From Procambarus clarkii (Eukaryota; Arthropoda; Malacostraca; Decapoda; Cambaridae): DNA of 64,000 bases. A model generated the notes under the pieces. It was not told where the DNA came from and searched no databases. It worked only from the letters and a program-made list of their open reading frames with translations. The DNA lies in assembly GCF_040958095.1 (NCBI RefSeq), contig NC_091154.1:43015452-43079451 (forward strand). Direction: 5' to 3'. Shown one piece after another: positions 31,030-43,867 of this stretch. Within the stretch, counting starts at the first letter, position 1, and each line of letters begins with the position of its first letter. A program made the translations under genes and the position numbers.

Positions 31030-31710
31030 GGTGTAAAAATTTGAGAAGACCTCGGGGACTATGACCGGCCAAGAAAGAAAATTCGAGAAAACCCTGGGGG
31101 CCTACGGCCGGCTTTTTAATTCCCTTTAACGTGCCTGTGCAGGGTCAGTGAGCTAACGAAATTTTGGGATGACTGGAGACGGCCGTTTAATCCCCTTGAG
31201 CGAAAATGCCAGGGGCCAATGACCGGCCATGAAAATTTTTTCGAGAAAACCCAGGGGCATTTGACCGGCATGGGGAAAAAGTTCGTAAAACCCAGGGGCC
31301 TACGACCGGCCATGAAAGAAAATTCGAGAAAACCCTGGGGCCTACAGCCGGCCATGAAAAAAAATCGAGAAAACCTTGGGGCCTACGACCAGCCATAAAA
31401 GAAAATTCAAGAAAACCCTGAGGCCTATGACCGGCTTTTTAATCCCCTTTAACGTACCTGTGCAGGGTCACTGAGCTAACAAAATTTTGGGATGACTGGA
31501 GGCGGCAGTTTAATCCCCTTGAGCGAAAATGGCAGGGGCCAATGACCGGCCATGAAAAAAAAATTGAGAAAAACCCTGGGGCCTACGACCGGCTATGGAA
31601 AAAAAATTGAGAAAACCCCGGGGCCTACGACCGGCTTGGTGAAAAAGTTCGTAAAACCCAGGGGCCTACGACCGGCATGGGGAAAAATAAAAATTGCCGG
31701 TCGTAGGCCC
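31030..31710. repeat. Minisatellite of about 43-45 bp with higher-order structure
   Basis: Degenerate units of the type GGGGCCTACGACCGGCCATG + AAA-rich + TTCGAGAAAACCC repeat across the block. A longer segment (CTTTTTAATCCCCTTTAACG through GGGATGACTGGAGGCGG) recurs at about 31,107 and 31,433, giving a second period of about 326 bp. Confidence 0.85.
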
Positions 31711-31714
31711 GGTT

Positions 31715-33670
31715 TACACTACTGACGGCTGGTACTGGTGAGTGGGGAGGTGAGGGTTGGTACTGGTGTGTTGGGAGGTGAGGGCTGGTACTGGTATGTG
31801 GGGAGGTGAAGACTGGTACTGGTGTGTGGGGAGGTGAGGACTGGTACTGGTGTGCGGGGAGGTGAGGGATGGTACTAGTGAGTGGGGAGGTGAGGGCTAG
31901 TCCTGGAGAGTGGTGAGGTGAAGACTGGTACTGGTGTGTGCGAAGGTGAGGGCTGGTACTGGTGTGTGGGGAGGTGAGGGCTGGTACTTGTGTGTTGGGA
32001 GGTGAGGGCTGGTACTGGTGAGTGAGGATATGAGGACTGGTACTGGTGTGTGGGGAGGTTAGGGCTGGTACTATTGTGTGGGGAAGTGAGGGCTGGTACT
32101 GGTGTGTGGGGAGGCGAGGGCTGGTACTGGTGAGTGGGGAGGTGAGGGTTGGTACTGGTGTGTGGGGAGGTGAGGGTTGGTACTGGTATGAGGGGAGGTG
32201 AAGGCTGGTACTGGTGTGTGGGAGGTGAGGACTGGTACTGGTGTGCGGGGAGGTGAGGGCTAGTACTGGTGAGGGGTGAGGTGAAGGCTGGTACTGGTGT
32301 GTGCGGAGGTGAGGGCTGGTACTGGAGTGTGGGGAGGTGAGGGCTGGTACTGGTGTGTGGGGAGGTGAGGGCTGGTACTGGTGTGTGAGGATATGAGGAC
32401 TGGTACTGGTGTGTGGGGAGGTTAGGGCTGGTACTATTGTGTGGGGAAGTGAGGGCTGGTACTGGTGTGTGGGGAGGCGAGGGCTGGTACTGGTGAGTGG
32501 GGAGGTGAGGGCTGGTACTGGTTAGTGGGGAGGTGAAGGCTGGTACTGGTGAGTGGGGGAAGTGAGGGCTAGTACTGGTGAGTGGGGAGGTGAGGACTGG
32601 TACTGGTGTGTGGGGAGGTGAGGGCTAGTACTGGTGAGTGGGGAGGTGAGGGCTGGTGCTGGTGTGTAGTCAGGTGAGGGCTGGTACTGGTGAGTGGGGA
32701 GGTGAGGGCTGGTACTGGTGAGTGGGGAGGTGAGGGCTGGTACTGGTGAGTGGGGAGGTGATGGCTGGTACTGGTGAGTGGGGAGGTGAGGGCTGGTACT
32801 GGTGTGTGGGGAGGTGAGGGCTGGTACTGGTGTGTGGGGAGGTGAGGGCTGGTACTGGTGTGTGGGGAGGTGAGGGCTGGTACTGGTGTGTGGGGAGGTG
32901 AGGGCTGGTACTGGTGTGTGGGGAGGTGAGGGCTGGTACTGGTGAGTGGGGAGGTGAGGGCTGGTACTGGTGAGTGGGGAGGTGATGGCTGGTACTGGTG
33001 AGGGGGGAGGTGAGGGCTGGTACTGGTGAGTGGGGAGGTGAGGGCTGGTACTGGTGAGTGGGGAGGTGAGGGCTGGTACTGGTGAGTGGGGAGGTGAGGG
33101 CTGGTACTGGTGAGTGGGGAGGTGAGGGCTGGTACTGGTGAGTTGGGAGGTGAGGGCGGGTACTGGTGAGTGGGGAGGTGATGGCTGGTACTGGTGAGTG
33201 GGGAGGTGAGGGCTGGTACTGGTGAGTGGGGAGGTGAGGGCTGGTACTGGTGAGTGGGGAGGTGAGGGCTGGTACTGGTGAGTGGGGAGGTGAGGGCTGG
33301 TACTGGTGAGTGGGGAGGTGAGGGCTGGTACTGGTGAGTTGGGAGGTGAGGGCGGGTACTGGTGAGTGGGGAGGTGAGGGCTGGTACTGGTGTGTGGGGA
33401 GGTGATGGCTGGTACTGGTGTGTGGGGAGGTGAGGGCTGGTACTGGTGTGTGGGGAGGTGAGGGCTGGTACTGGTGTGTGGGGAGGTGAGGGTTGGTACT
33501 GCTGTGTGGGGAGGTGAGGGCTGGTACTGGTGAGTGGGGAGGTGAGGGCTGGTACTGGTGAGTGGGGAGGTGAGGGCTGGTACTGGTGTGTGGGGTGGGG
33601 AGGTGAGGGCTGGTACTGGTGAGTGGGGAGGTGAGGGCGGGTACTGGTGAGTGGGGAGGTGAGGGCTGGT
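31715..33670. repeat. 28-bp minisatellite, about 70 units
   Basis: The consensus GTGAGGGCTGGTACTGGTGAGTGGGGAG is 28 bp (given here only as description: G/T-rich with GGTACTGGT core). Because 28 is not a multiple of 3 and no frame holds a stop, the minus strand shows a 388-residue Pro/Ser/Thr ORF with a 28-residue period, which is not a gene. The left half has more variants (TGTG/GAGT alternation) than the right half. Confidence 0.93.
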
Positions 33671-33726
33671 ACCAGAGCGCAACTCCATAGTCTCCCGAGA
33701 CTGAAAGATGCCTACTACCTACTATT
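33671..33726 (+). mobile_element. Retroelement terminus related to the integrase insertion
   Basis: ACCAGAGCGCAACTCCATAG, then TCTCCCGAGACTG and CCTACTACCTACTA match (about 90% by eye) the minus-strand end of the element at 13,783. It joins directly to the last 28-bp minisatellite unit. Confidence 0.75.
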
Positions 33727-33877
33727 CCTGTAAAATTTTTTAAACCATGTATTTTTATTCTTTCTTACAATACTTTTGTAAGAAATGAAATGTAAAAATA
33801 CATTTCTTTTAAGGTTTTTTCATACTTTCTTACAATGTAACTGTAATTTTTTTAAATTTTGCTAAAAATTACCTTAT

Positions 33878-34782
<905 letters not shown>

Positions 34783-34792
34783 ACTCTCCCCC
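34783..34792 (-). other. Polypurine tract
   Basis: On the minus strand GGGGGAGAGT precedes the TGTGACG start of the 3' LTR, the expected plus-strand primer site. Confidence 0.8.
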
Positions 34793-34799
34793 GAAGCCT

Positions 34800-35255
34800 G
34801 CAGTTCCTGGTGAAGTTACGTCTTCAGGTGGTAGAGTGGTAGGTGGAGCAGCCTCTACCTCATAGACTCTGGAGAGGGCGTCTGCTATGATGTCAGAACC
34901 CTTGATGTAGAAGTTCTCCAGGTTAAAATTCTGCAGATATAAAGCCCATCGTAGAAGCCGTTGATTGTTGAATTGGGCTTGCTGCAGGAAGCGTAGGGGA
35001 TTGTGGTCCGAGTAGATGGTGGTAGACCGAGCATCTTGCAGGTACGATTCGAAGTGCTGCAAGTTCAGGACGACGGAGAGTAGCTCCCTTTCGATCGTGC
35101 TGTAGTTCCTTGTAGCTGTAGTAGCTAACAGGTAGAATTTCCTCGCCTCGTTGTTGCATCAGGACACCCCCGATGATCGTGCCACTGGCGTCGACATGGA
35201 GGATGAAAGGCTTCGTGATATCTGGCGAGGCGAGAATAGGATTAGAACATGGCAA
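34800..35255 (-). pseudogene. Gypsy RNase H domain, directly downstream of integrase
   Basis: The same ORF that encodes the integrase C-terminus continues, after SEILSDLHPNLQDYN, straight into PILASPDITKPFILHVDASG, the start of RNase H with its first catalytic Asp. The deletion junction is near 35,255. A frame change follows; TTIYSDHNPLRFLQ and KGSDIIADALSR then complete the domain near 34,860. RNase H removes the RNA template during reverse transcription. The whole RT polymerase domain, about 300 residues in relatives, is absent between these two blocks. Confidence 0.82.
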
Positions 35256-35399
35256 AGGAGCACTATTATAGTCCTGTAAATTGGGATGAAGATCAGATAG
35301 GATTTCCGATTTGGAAAGCACCGACTCAGTGTTAGTGCTTTCGGGAGAAGCAGGGAAGGTTTCACTGTGGAGGTATGGACCTTTAAATGTGGAGACTGA

Positions 35400-36893
35400 T
35401 ACAACACTGGGGGGAGTACCTTGATACTGCTTCAGGAGGTTGACCTGGCACAACTGGGTCTTCCGCCGTCTATCTGGAGTCTCAAGAACGTAGTTGTGGT
35501 TGTTCCTGCACTCCTTGATACGGTAGGGTCCCGAAAACTTGTTTTGCAATGGAGAACCTGGGATAGGAAAATATGCCAACACGAAGTCTCCTGGTTTAAA
35601 TTTCCTTAATTTGCTGCTTTGGTCAAAATGAGTCTTCATCCTCTACTGGGCTTTCAATAGATTGTCATTAGCAAATTTACGTACTCTCTAGAATGTGTTT
35701 TAAGTTTTGAAGAAACTGAGACACTTTCTGAGGGTCACTGAAGGTGGCATTATGTAGAGAGTCTTTGAAAGCTTTGAGAGGAGTACGGCACTTACGTCCG
35801 TAGAGCATCTCATAAGGAGATACTCCTAGAGACTCATTGGGGAGACTTCTGAAAATGCACATAATGAGATCAAGTTGTTTATCCCAGTCCTTCAAGGTGT
35901 CATTGCAGAATTTCTTTAGGAGTGCTTTAATAGTCTGATGACTACGTTCAAGAAAACCCTGTGAAGCAGGATGATAGGGGCTGGACAGTACCTGTGTGAT
36001 GTTGAACTCCTCCAGTGTCTTCTTGAAGAGATCATTGGTGAAGTTGGTGCCACAGTCACTTTGAACCTCTCTTGGAAATCCATACTGGGTGAAGATCTTC
36101 AATAAGTGTTTCACCACAGTAGCAGCCGTAATGTTCTTTACTGGAACTGCTATGGTGAATCTGGTGGTAGGACACATGATAGTTAATATATAGGCGTTGC
36201 CAGAACTGGTCCGGGGTAAAGGACCAACAAGTCTATGATGAGTCTGTGGAAAGGTTCCGCAGGCACCTGGATGGGTTTTAATGGAGCCTGGGGAATAGAG
36301 ATGTTAGGTTTACCTGCCATCTGACATGTATGACACTGTTGTACGTACTTTTTGACGTCTTTTACCATACCTGCCCAGTAGTAGTCTTTTCTGATTCCGT
36401 GGTAGGTTTTGTTAAAACCATAGTGAGAAAGAGCTCCGTGGGCCAGGTGTACAATATCGGGCCGTAGGCTGGTGGGAATCACTAGTTGTTCGATATTGGC
36501 CCAATCGTCATCCTCCTTCAGCTTGCTGGGTCTGTATCTGCGGTAGAGCAACTCATTCTCTAGGAAGAACCCAGGGATACTGTCAGGTTGAGTCTCAGCC
36601 TGGAAGAATAATGGTGTTAATGATTGATCTTCCCTCTGTAACTTACGGAACTCCAAACTGGTAAGATTTGGGGGTAGATTCTGAGGGTCTTGAGCGACAG
36701 TAGTAGCAGTAGAATCAGCTGGTTGCGGGCGTGCAGCTTGTGCACGGGTGGTCACCAAAACCGGAGGAGAAACTTTATCACTTTCTTTGACCTCTGATGG
36801 AACATATTCAAAGCTGGGATTATCCACTACAGGGTTACACACCTGGGGTTTGTCCGTGATGATCAGGTTGGACGGTTGCAGATCTTCTGCCAA
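35400..36893 (-). pseudogene. Gypsy integrase, frameshifted
   Basis: After a spacer with VLVTTRAQAARPQ comes the zinc-binding HHCC domain (LAHGALSHYGFNKTYH, QQCHTCQ), FHRLIIDLLV with the first Asp, then a stop at 36,183 and a frame change into the core ORF (SDCGTNF with the second Asp; SQGFLERSHQTIK with the Glu). Another break near 35,660 leads to the C-terminal GPY-like part (KFSGPYRIKECRN, LCQVNLLKQY). The catalytic DDE residues are all still visible. It directly follows the protease, with no RT between. Confidence 0.85.
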
Positions 36894-38566
36894 GTCGTTG
36901 CCAGGAGAAGTTGCACTCCAGGCATGGGAAAAGGCTTTTCCCTGATGGCGACTTGGACATCACCGGTCACGAAGGGACAATCCAGGTGGACTCTGGCGAG
37001 TGGATACGGAGTGGTAGCAGTGAGGTCAGTGATAAGGACGGTTTCCCCGGTGTAGGTGATGTTAGGCACAGCTGATTTCAATATAATGGATTGAAGAGCC
37101 GCTGTATCCCTCAAGATCTTCAATTTGAAACATCCCCCCGAATCTATACCGTTGGTAGAGACAGTTCCAGGATACAGGTGTTTACTAAAGAGAGAAAGAT
37201 CATTAACATGAACACCAACATTCATCACAGGCTTACCGGACTTAGGAGGAGTCTGCTTGGGTTTAGTAGATTCATTGCTCTTGTATTGAGCCTTCCCACA
37301 TCTATCTATGTTATGTCCATAGAGTTTGCAATACTTACAATACAATTGTGAGCTCGCTTCGTCTGTACTCACTTTATCGTAACTGTACTAAGGCTTCTTA
37401 CTGGGAGGTGGTGATGGTGTCAGCCGGTAGATGAGGCTGTAGATGTCAGCCGACTTCGCACATTTGATGTAGTCGGTTTCTTCTTTATCTGCTAGATATA
37501 AACGGACGGAAGGGGGAACACGTCTCAAGAATTCCTCAACTAGCATGAGGTTGATGAGTTCTGCAAATGTAGAGACATGTGCTGCTTCCAGCTATTTCAT
37601 GAAATATCTTTTTTTGGTATTGGCAAATTCTAGAAAGGTGGTGGTACTTGCCTTAAGATGATCACGGAATTTTCGTCTGTAGTTTTCGGTGGAGAGAAGG
37701 TAGGCGTCCAAAACTGCTTGCTTCAGGGTCTGGTAGTCATTCTCAGACGCTGAGGTACTGAGAGTAACTGCAGCTCTACCTGTAAGATGCACTCTGAGAA
37801 GGGTAGACCATTGATCAGCAGGCCAGCTAAGTTTATTAGCTAGGGTCTCAAAGGTGGTAAAAAAGACATCAATCTCTGTCTCAACGAATGGTGGCATTAA
37901 CCTACTTGCATGGGAGACATTGAAACTTACTGGAAGACTGGCGGTAGCTTGTTGGCGCTGAGTGTGGTGTGAAGTCTCCAACGTGAGTTCTCGTTGACGA
38001 CATTCTATAACCATATCCGCTTGCTGTTTGTCATGCTCGCGTTGTATCTCCAGGTGGCGTTGTTTTGCTTCAAGCTGTACTCGCTCACGCTCTCTGAATA
38101 GGGCCATCTCACGTTCCTTTAGGGCCGTCTCTCGTTCTTGTTGTTCCTTCCTGATTACAGCCCCTTTTTCGTTAAGGGTCGCCTCGCGTTCCCGTATTTG
38201 GAGAACTTCTTTCGCCAGGGCAGCCTCTCTTTCTTGTTCTTCTTTCCTGATTGCAGCCTTTCGTTCTCTCATGTGGATAGCTTCTTGCTGTTGCTCCCTC
38301 TCGAGCTTTGTGAGTTCGAGTTTGAGTTTCATAGTTGCCAAATCATGTTTATCTGCAATATAATAAGTTTCGTGAGTTTCAGAGTCAATCTTCCCTTCAT
38401 CTAAGAGGTGATCCATAATTAAGTTATGCAATTCATTTTTGTTGGTTCCATGGGGAACATCTAGTTGATACTCGTGTGCAAGAGTTTGTAATTAGGTCCT
38501 CTTGGCACGACATAAGGTCCGTATTTCACCTGCTGGATCGTTACGAAAAGCTTGGAGACGAAACAT
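36863..38566 (-). pseudogene. Gypsy gag-protease, three in-frame stops
   Basis: One frame runs from ATG at 38,566 to 36,863, with stops at 38,492-38,494 (codon 25), 37,592-37,594 and 37,388-37,390. The N-terminal half is a long charged coiled coil (Glu/Arg/Gln heptads, about 38,360-38,000). Then comes a capsid-like region with LMPPFVETEIDVFFTTFE and WSTLLRVHLTGRA, a zinc knuckle CKYCKLYGHNIDRC (CX2CX4HX4C), and an aspartic protease remnant in which LRDTAALQS occupies the active site. No frameshift is needed between gag and protease. Confidence 0.8.
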
Positions 38567-39451
38567 GGTGAAAGATAACAAATAAATGTACAACGAATAT
38601 AGTTGTGATATGGCAAATGTCAGAAACAGGATAACGTGGCAACATGGTAACTATCCTGTGGAATTTTAATCTTTAACAATTAACGTTAATTTTAGGATGG
38701 TAAATGATTAGTCAATCAAAATCGCAGGAAATCTTGTACCCGGTACTCCATGTAAGAGAATAAGGGCAAGAAAATCCTACTAAATAAATGAAACTGAGTT
38801 TCTAAAACAAATGAAACATTTAATTGCTTCAAAAGTGAATTAGGTAGTCCAAGAATGTAGGCATACCTTGCCGAGTCTATATAGGACATAAGCAAGGGTT
38901 TCCCACTAAATGAATATGATACTTACAGAATTAGCGAACTTTGTGCTCTGAAAAAAGAAAGCTAATTCCCTACCTAAGTAAATATCATCATCTCTGACCG
39001 ACGTATAGGGGTGCGAGTGTAAACTGGTGACGAAAACTGCTGCTGAGGTCCCAACTCAGCAACGTAGTCCGTGCTAGAGGAACTATGGCCCTCTTATCCT
39101 CATTCGGTAGGATTGCAGAAGATAGGTTACTTTGACCCGAAGACAAACCAGAGTACCAGGGTACCACAATGATGATCTGCCGATAATGTGAGAAATATCC
39201 TAGGGACAAAAGGTGGTAAACACGGGTAATAACACTGAGGGAGAGATGACCAATTAAGAGAATAACTGAGGCCTACAGTCACCACGTAATCCAAAGTTAT
39301 CCCACACTCACCATATGCTACTCTCGGAATGCACAATACACACAGCACCATATAAATATGAAAAGTAATAATAATATTGAAAAGCAACTCTAGCAAAGTC
39401 AAGTACGCTTACCACAAAAATAATGTTCTAGTACTAGTACCTGAGTGAAGC
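38567..39451 (-). other. Gypsy 5' leader
   Basis: About 885 bp between the primer-binding-like site and the gag start. No ORF or other element recognised. Confidence 0.6.
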
Positions 39452-39469
39452 TCCGTGGACAGGCCCCCA
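39452..39469 (-). other. Candidate primer-binding site
   Basis: On the minus strand TGGGGGCCTGTCCACGGA begins 5 nt after the LTR end. It resembles the tRNA-Pro-type TGGGGGC start, with mismatches further in; primer identity is uncertain. Confidence 0.5.
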
Positions 39470-39474
39470 TTAAA

Positions 39475-40156
39475 TGTGACGGGAAAGTGTTGGAGTGTAG
39501 ATGTTATGCAGTCCTAAATGGCAGGTGTCAATGCCTGGTCACACTTACAAAAAAAAGATAGACTGCTTGCCTGTTGTCTGTAGTAAGTGAGAGGGAGGAA
39601 CACGTAAAACACAAAGTATGAACAATGAAACTTCAATATATACTTTAAACATAAATAAAAATAACGACAAATCTCGGGGAAATGAATAGTGCAATTAAAT
39701 TACAAAGATAAATGCAAAAACAATGTGAGACAAAATAGTAAATGGTAAAATGGTGCTGAGAAAATTGGCTATGGCTGAGACCTCCCTTAGTATACAAAAG
39801 CCAGAGCTTAGTATGCCAGAGGGAGATGTCAACTCTTAGAGCACAAAGAATATTCTGAAGTTGATGGCTGGTCCAAGCTCAGACATCGACTCAGGTAGAT
39901 GGCGCTGAGGTGCAGGGTAAAAGGTGTGCGGTCGGTGAGTCACCAATCAGGAGCAGGCAGGCTGGGATGGGTAGTTGGCTGGTTGATGACGAGCTGACGT
40001 GGAGGGTGTGTGGAGTTGGGGGGGTTTAGGGAACGTTTTGCCTCCTGGTCAAAACGTTTTGTGCTACTGGTGGACGTATCTTGAATGTAGCATCTTATAC
40101 TTGTAGACTTAACGTAACTTTAGGTAGGGAAGAGCAGGCTCAATCTCTCTTGAGAA
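39475..40156 (-). repeat. 5' LTR, outer end lost
   Basis: It matches the 3' LTR from TGTGACGG onward, but the last bases (ATTATCGTCACA) are missing and replaced by a fold-back palindrome and (AT)n. The gag-proximal end is intact. Confidence 0.88.
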
Positions 40157-40174
40157 AGAGATTGAGCCTGCTCT
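40131..40174. repeat. Fold-back palindrome, 18-bp arms, 8-nt spacer
   Basis: Left arm 40,131-40,148 lies inside the LTR; right arm 40,157-40,174 is its exact reverse complement and leads through GAGATTGAGATT to (AT)n. Confidence 0.95.
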
Positions 40175-40183
40175 GAGATTGAG

Positions 40184-40184
<1 letters not shown>

Positions 40185-40262
<78 letters not shown>
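40185..40262. repeat. (AT)n tract
   Basis: Pure TA run between the fold-back and the first SINE unit, as at 23,156-23,262. Confidence 0.95.
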
Positions 40263-40265
<3 letters not shown>

Positions 40266-41988
40266 AACAAGCCTGAATGGTCCCCAGGACTATATACAAC
40301 TGAAAACTCACACCCCAGAAGTGACTCGAACCCATACTGCCAGGAGCAACGCAACTAGTATGTACAGGGACGCCTTAATCCGCTTGACCATCACGACCGG
40401 ACAAAAAGGAAGTGATAGCCGAAGCTATTTGAACCACTTCCCCGCCGGCACTCGGATGGTAATCTTGGGCACAGCATTTTATCAAATCACCTCATTCTTT
40501 GGGGCACACGTGAGGAACACAAATGCAAACAAGCCTGAATGGTCCCCAGGACTATATACAACTGAAAACTCACACCCCAGAAGTGACTCGAACCCATACT
40601 GCCAGGAGCAACGCAACTGGTATGTACAGGGACGCCTTAATCCGCTTGACCATCACGACCGGACAAAAAGGAAGTGATAGCCGAAGCTATTTGAACCACT
40701 TCCCCGCCGGCACTCGGATGGTAATCTTGGGCATAGCATTTTATCAAATCACCTCATTCTTTGGGGCACACGTGAGGAACACAAATGCAAACAAGCCTGA
40801 ATGGTCCCCAGGACTATATACAACTGAAAACTCACACCCCAGAAGTGACTCGAACCCATACTGCCAGGAGCAACGCAACTGGTATGTACAGGGACGCCTT
40901 AATCCGCTTGACCATCACGACCGGACAAAAAGGAAGTGATAGCCGAAGCTATTTGAACCACTTCCCCGCCGGCACTCGGATGGTAATCTTAGGCATAGCA
41001 TTTTATCAAATCACCACATTCTTTGGGGCACACGTGAGGAACCCAAATGCAAACAAGCCTGAATGGTCCCCAGGACTATATACAACTGAAAACTCACACC
41101 CCAGAAGTGACTCGAACCCATACTGCCAGGAGCAATGCAACTGGTATGTACAGGGACACCTTAATCTGCTTGACCATCACGACCGGACAAAAAGGAAGTG
41201 ATAGCCGAAGCTATTTGAACCACTTCCCCGCCGGCACTCGGATGGTAATCTTGGGCATAGCATTTTATCAAATCACCTCATTCTTTGGGGCACACGTGAG
41301 GAACACAAATGCAAACAAGCCTGAATGGTCCCCAGGACTATATACAACTGAAAACTCACACCCCAGAAGTGACTCGAACCCATACTGCCAGGAGCAACGC
41401 AACTGGTATGTACAGGGACGCCTTAATCCGCTTGACCATCATGACCGGACAAAAAGGAAGTGATAGCCGAAGCTATTTGAACCACTTCCTCGCCGGCACT
41501 CGGATACTAATCTTGGGCATAGCATTTTATCAAATCACCACATTCTTTGGGGCACACGTGAGGAACCCAAATGCAAACAAGCCTGAATGGTCCCCAGGAC
41601 TATATACAACTGAAAACTCACACCCCAGAAGTGACTCGAACCCATACTGCCAGGAGCAACGCAACTGGTATGTACAGGGACGCCTTAATCCGCTTGACCA
41701 TCACGACCGGACAAAAAGGAAGTGATAGCCGAAGCTATTTGAACCACTTCCCCGCCGGCACTCGGATGGTAATCTTGGGCATAGCATTTTATCAAATCAC
41801 CTCATTCTTTGGGGCACACGTGAGGAACACAAATGCAAACAAGCCTGAATGGTCCCCAGGACTATATACAACTGAAAACTCACACCCCAGAAGTGACTCG
41901 AACCCATACTGCCAGGAGCAACGCAACTGGTATGTACAGGGACGCCTTAATCCGCTTGACCATCACGACCGGACAAAAAGGAAGTGAT
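40263..41988 (-). repeat. Tandem array of 262-bp tRNA-derived SINE units (6 full copies plus partial)
   Basis: Units start at 40,263, 40,525, 40,787, 41,049, 41,311, 41,573 and 41,835. They are the same family as the 252-bp array, with a longer segment between the A and B boxes (CTGCCAGGAGCAACGCAAC instead of CTCCCACAAC) and one extra A elsewhere. The first unit begins at the same base as in the other array, right after (AT)n. The last unit ends at GGAAGTGAT and runs into (AT)n. The repeated 138-residue ORFs are artefacts of the array. Confidence 0.87.
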
Positions 41989-42915
<927 letters not shown>

Positions 42916-42999
<84 letters not shown>

Positions 43000-43016
43000 A
43001 CACACACACACATACA
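42916..43016. repeat. (CT)n then (CA)n microsatellite
   Basis: CT run at about 42,918-42,996 and CA run to 43,012, directly before a LINE fragment. Confidence 0.95.
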
Positions 43017-43571
43017 GCCTATGCCACGCTTTCTAACTTCAGAATTGCTTTTAAATACATGGATGGCGACATACTAAAGAAATTGTTCACGACTTTTGTT
43101 AGGCCAAAGTTAGAATATGAAGCGGTTGTGTGGTGCCCATATCTTAAGAAGCACATCAACAAACTGGAAAAAGTGCAAAAACATGCTACTAAGTGGCTCC
43201 CAGAACTAAAGGGCAAGAGCTACGAGGAGAGGTTAGAGGCATTAAATATGCCAAAACTAGAAGACAGAAGAAAAAGAGGTGATATGATCACTACATACAA
43301 AATAGTAACAGGAATTCATAAAATCGATAGGGAAGATTTCCTGAGACCTGGAACTTTAAGAACAAGAGGTCATAGATATAAACTAGCTAAACACAGATGC
43401 TGAAGAAATATAAGAAAATTCTCTTTCGCAAACAGAGTGGTAGACGGTTGGAACAAGTTAAGTGAGAAGGTGGTGGAGGCCAAGACCGTCAGTAGTTTCA
43501 AAGCGTTATATGACAAAAAGTGCTGGGAAGACGGGACACCACGAGCGTAGCTCTCATCCTGTAACTACACT
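43017..43571 (+). mobile_element. LINE 3' fragment of a second CR1-like family
   Basis: The C-terminal RT trace (FVRPKLEYEAVVWCPYLKKH, LEDRRKRGDMITTYKI, a stop near 43,402, then NRVVDGWNKLSEKVVEA) differs clearly from the GGTGAGTAC family. The 3' end has CGAGCGTAGCTCTCATCC, GTAACTACACTTAGGTAATT and then CA repeats. Confidence 0.8.
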
Positions 43572-43589
43572 TAGGTAATTGCACTTATG

Positions 43590-43614
43590 TAATTACACAC
43601 ACACACACACACAG

Positions 43615-43646
<32 letters not shown>

Positions 43647-43665
43647 ACACACAGACACACACACA
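43590..43665. repeat. (CA)n microsatellite
   Basis: CA tract with occasional CAGA, continuous with the LINE tail TAATTACACAC. Confidence 0.93.
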
Positions 43666-43867
43666 CACACAAGTTTCTAAAGGTCGTTCTTATGTTAGCC
43701 AACCTGGTGTGTGTGTAATTACCTAAGTGTAGTTACGGGAACGAGCGTAGCTCTTATCCTGTAACTACACTTAGGTAATTACACACGCACAGACACAGAC
43801 ACACACACACACACACACACACGCATCAGGTTGGCTAACATAAGAACGGCCTTTAGAAACTTGTGTA
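43666..43867. repeat. Nested fold-back at the start of a LINE tail
   Basis: Outer arms 43,666-43,706 and 43,827-43,867 are inverted copies (41 bp, one mismatch). Inner arms 43,711-43,736 and 43,761-43,786 (26 bp) are perfect inverted copies of a TAATTACCTAAGTGTAGTTAC-type LINE end around a 24-nt loop. CA repeats lie within. Confidence 0.92.

Noticed and set aside
32522..33688. 388-residue Pro/Ser/Thr-rich ORF on the minus strand
   Set aside because: It is the translation of a 28-bp minisatellite that has no stop in any frame; the 28-residue period is simply three units.
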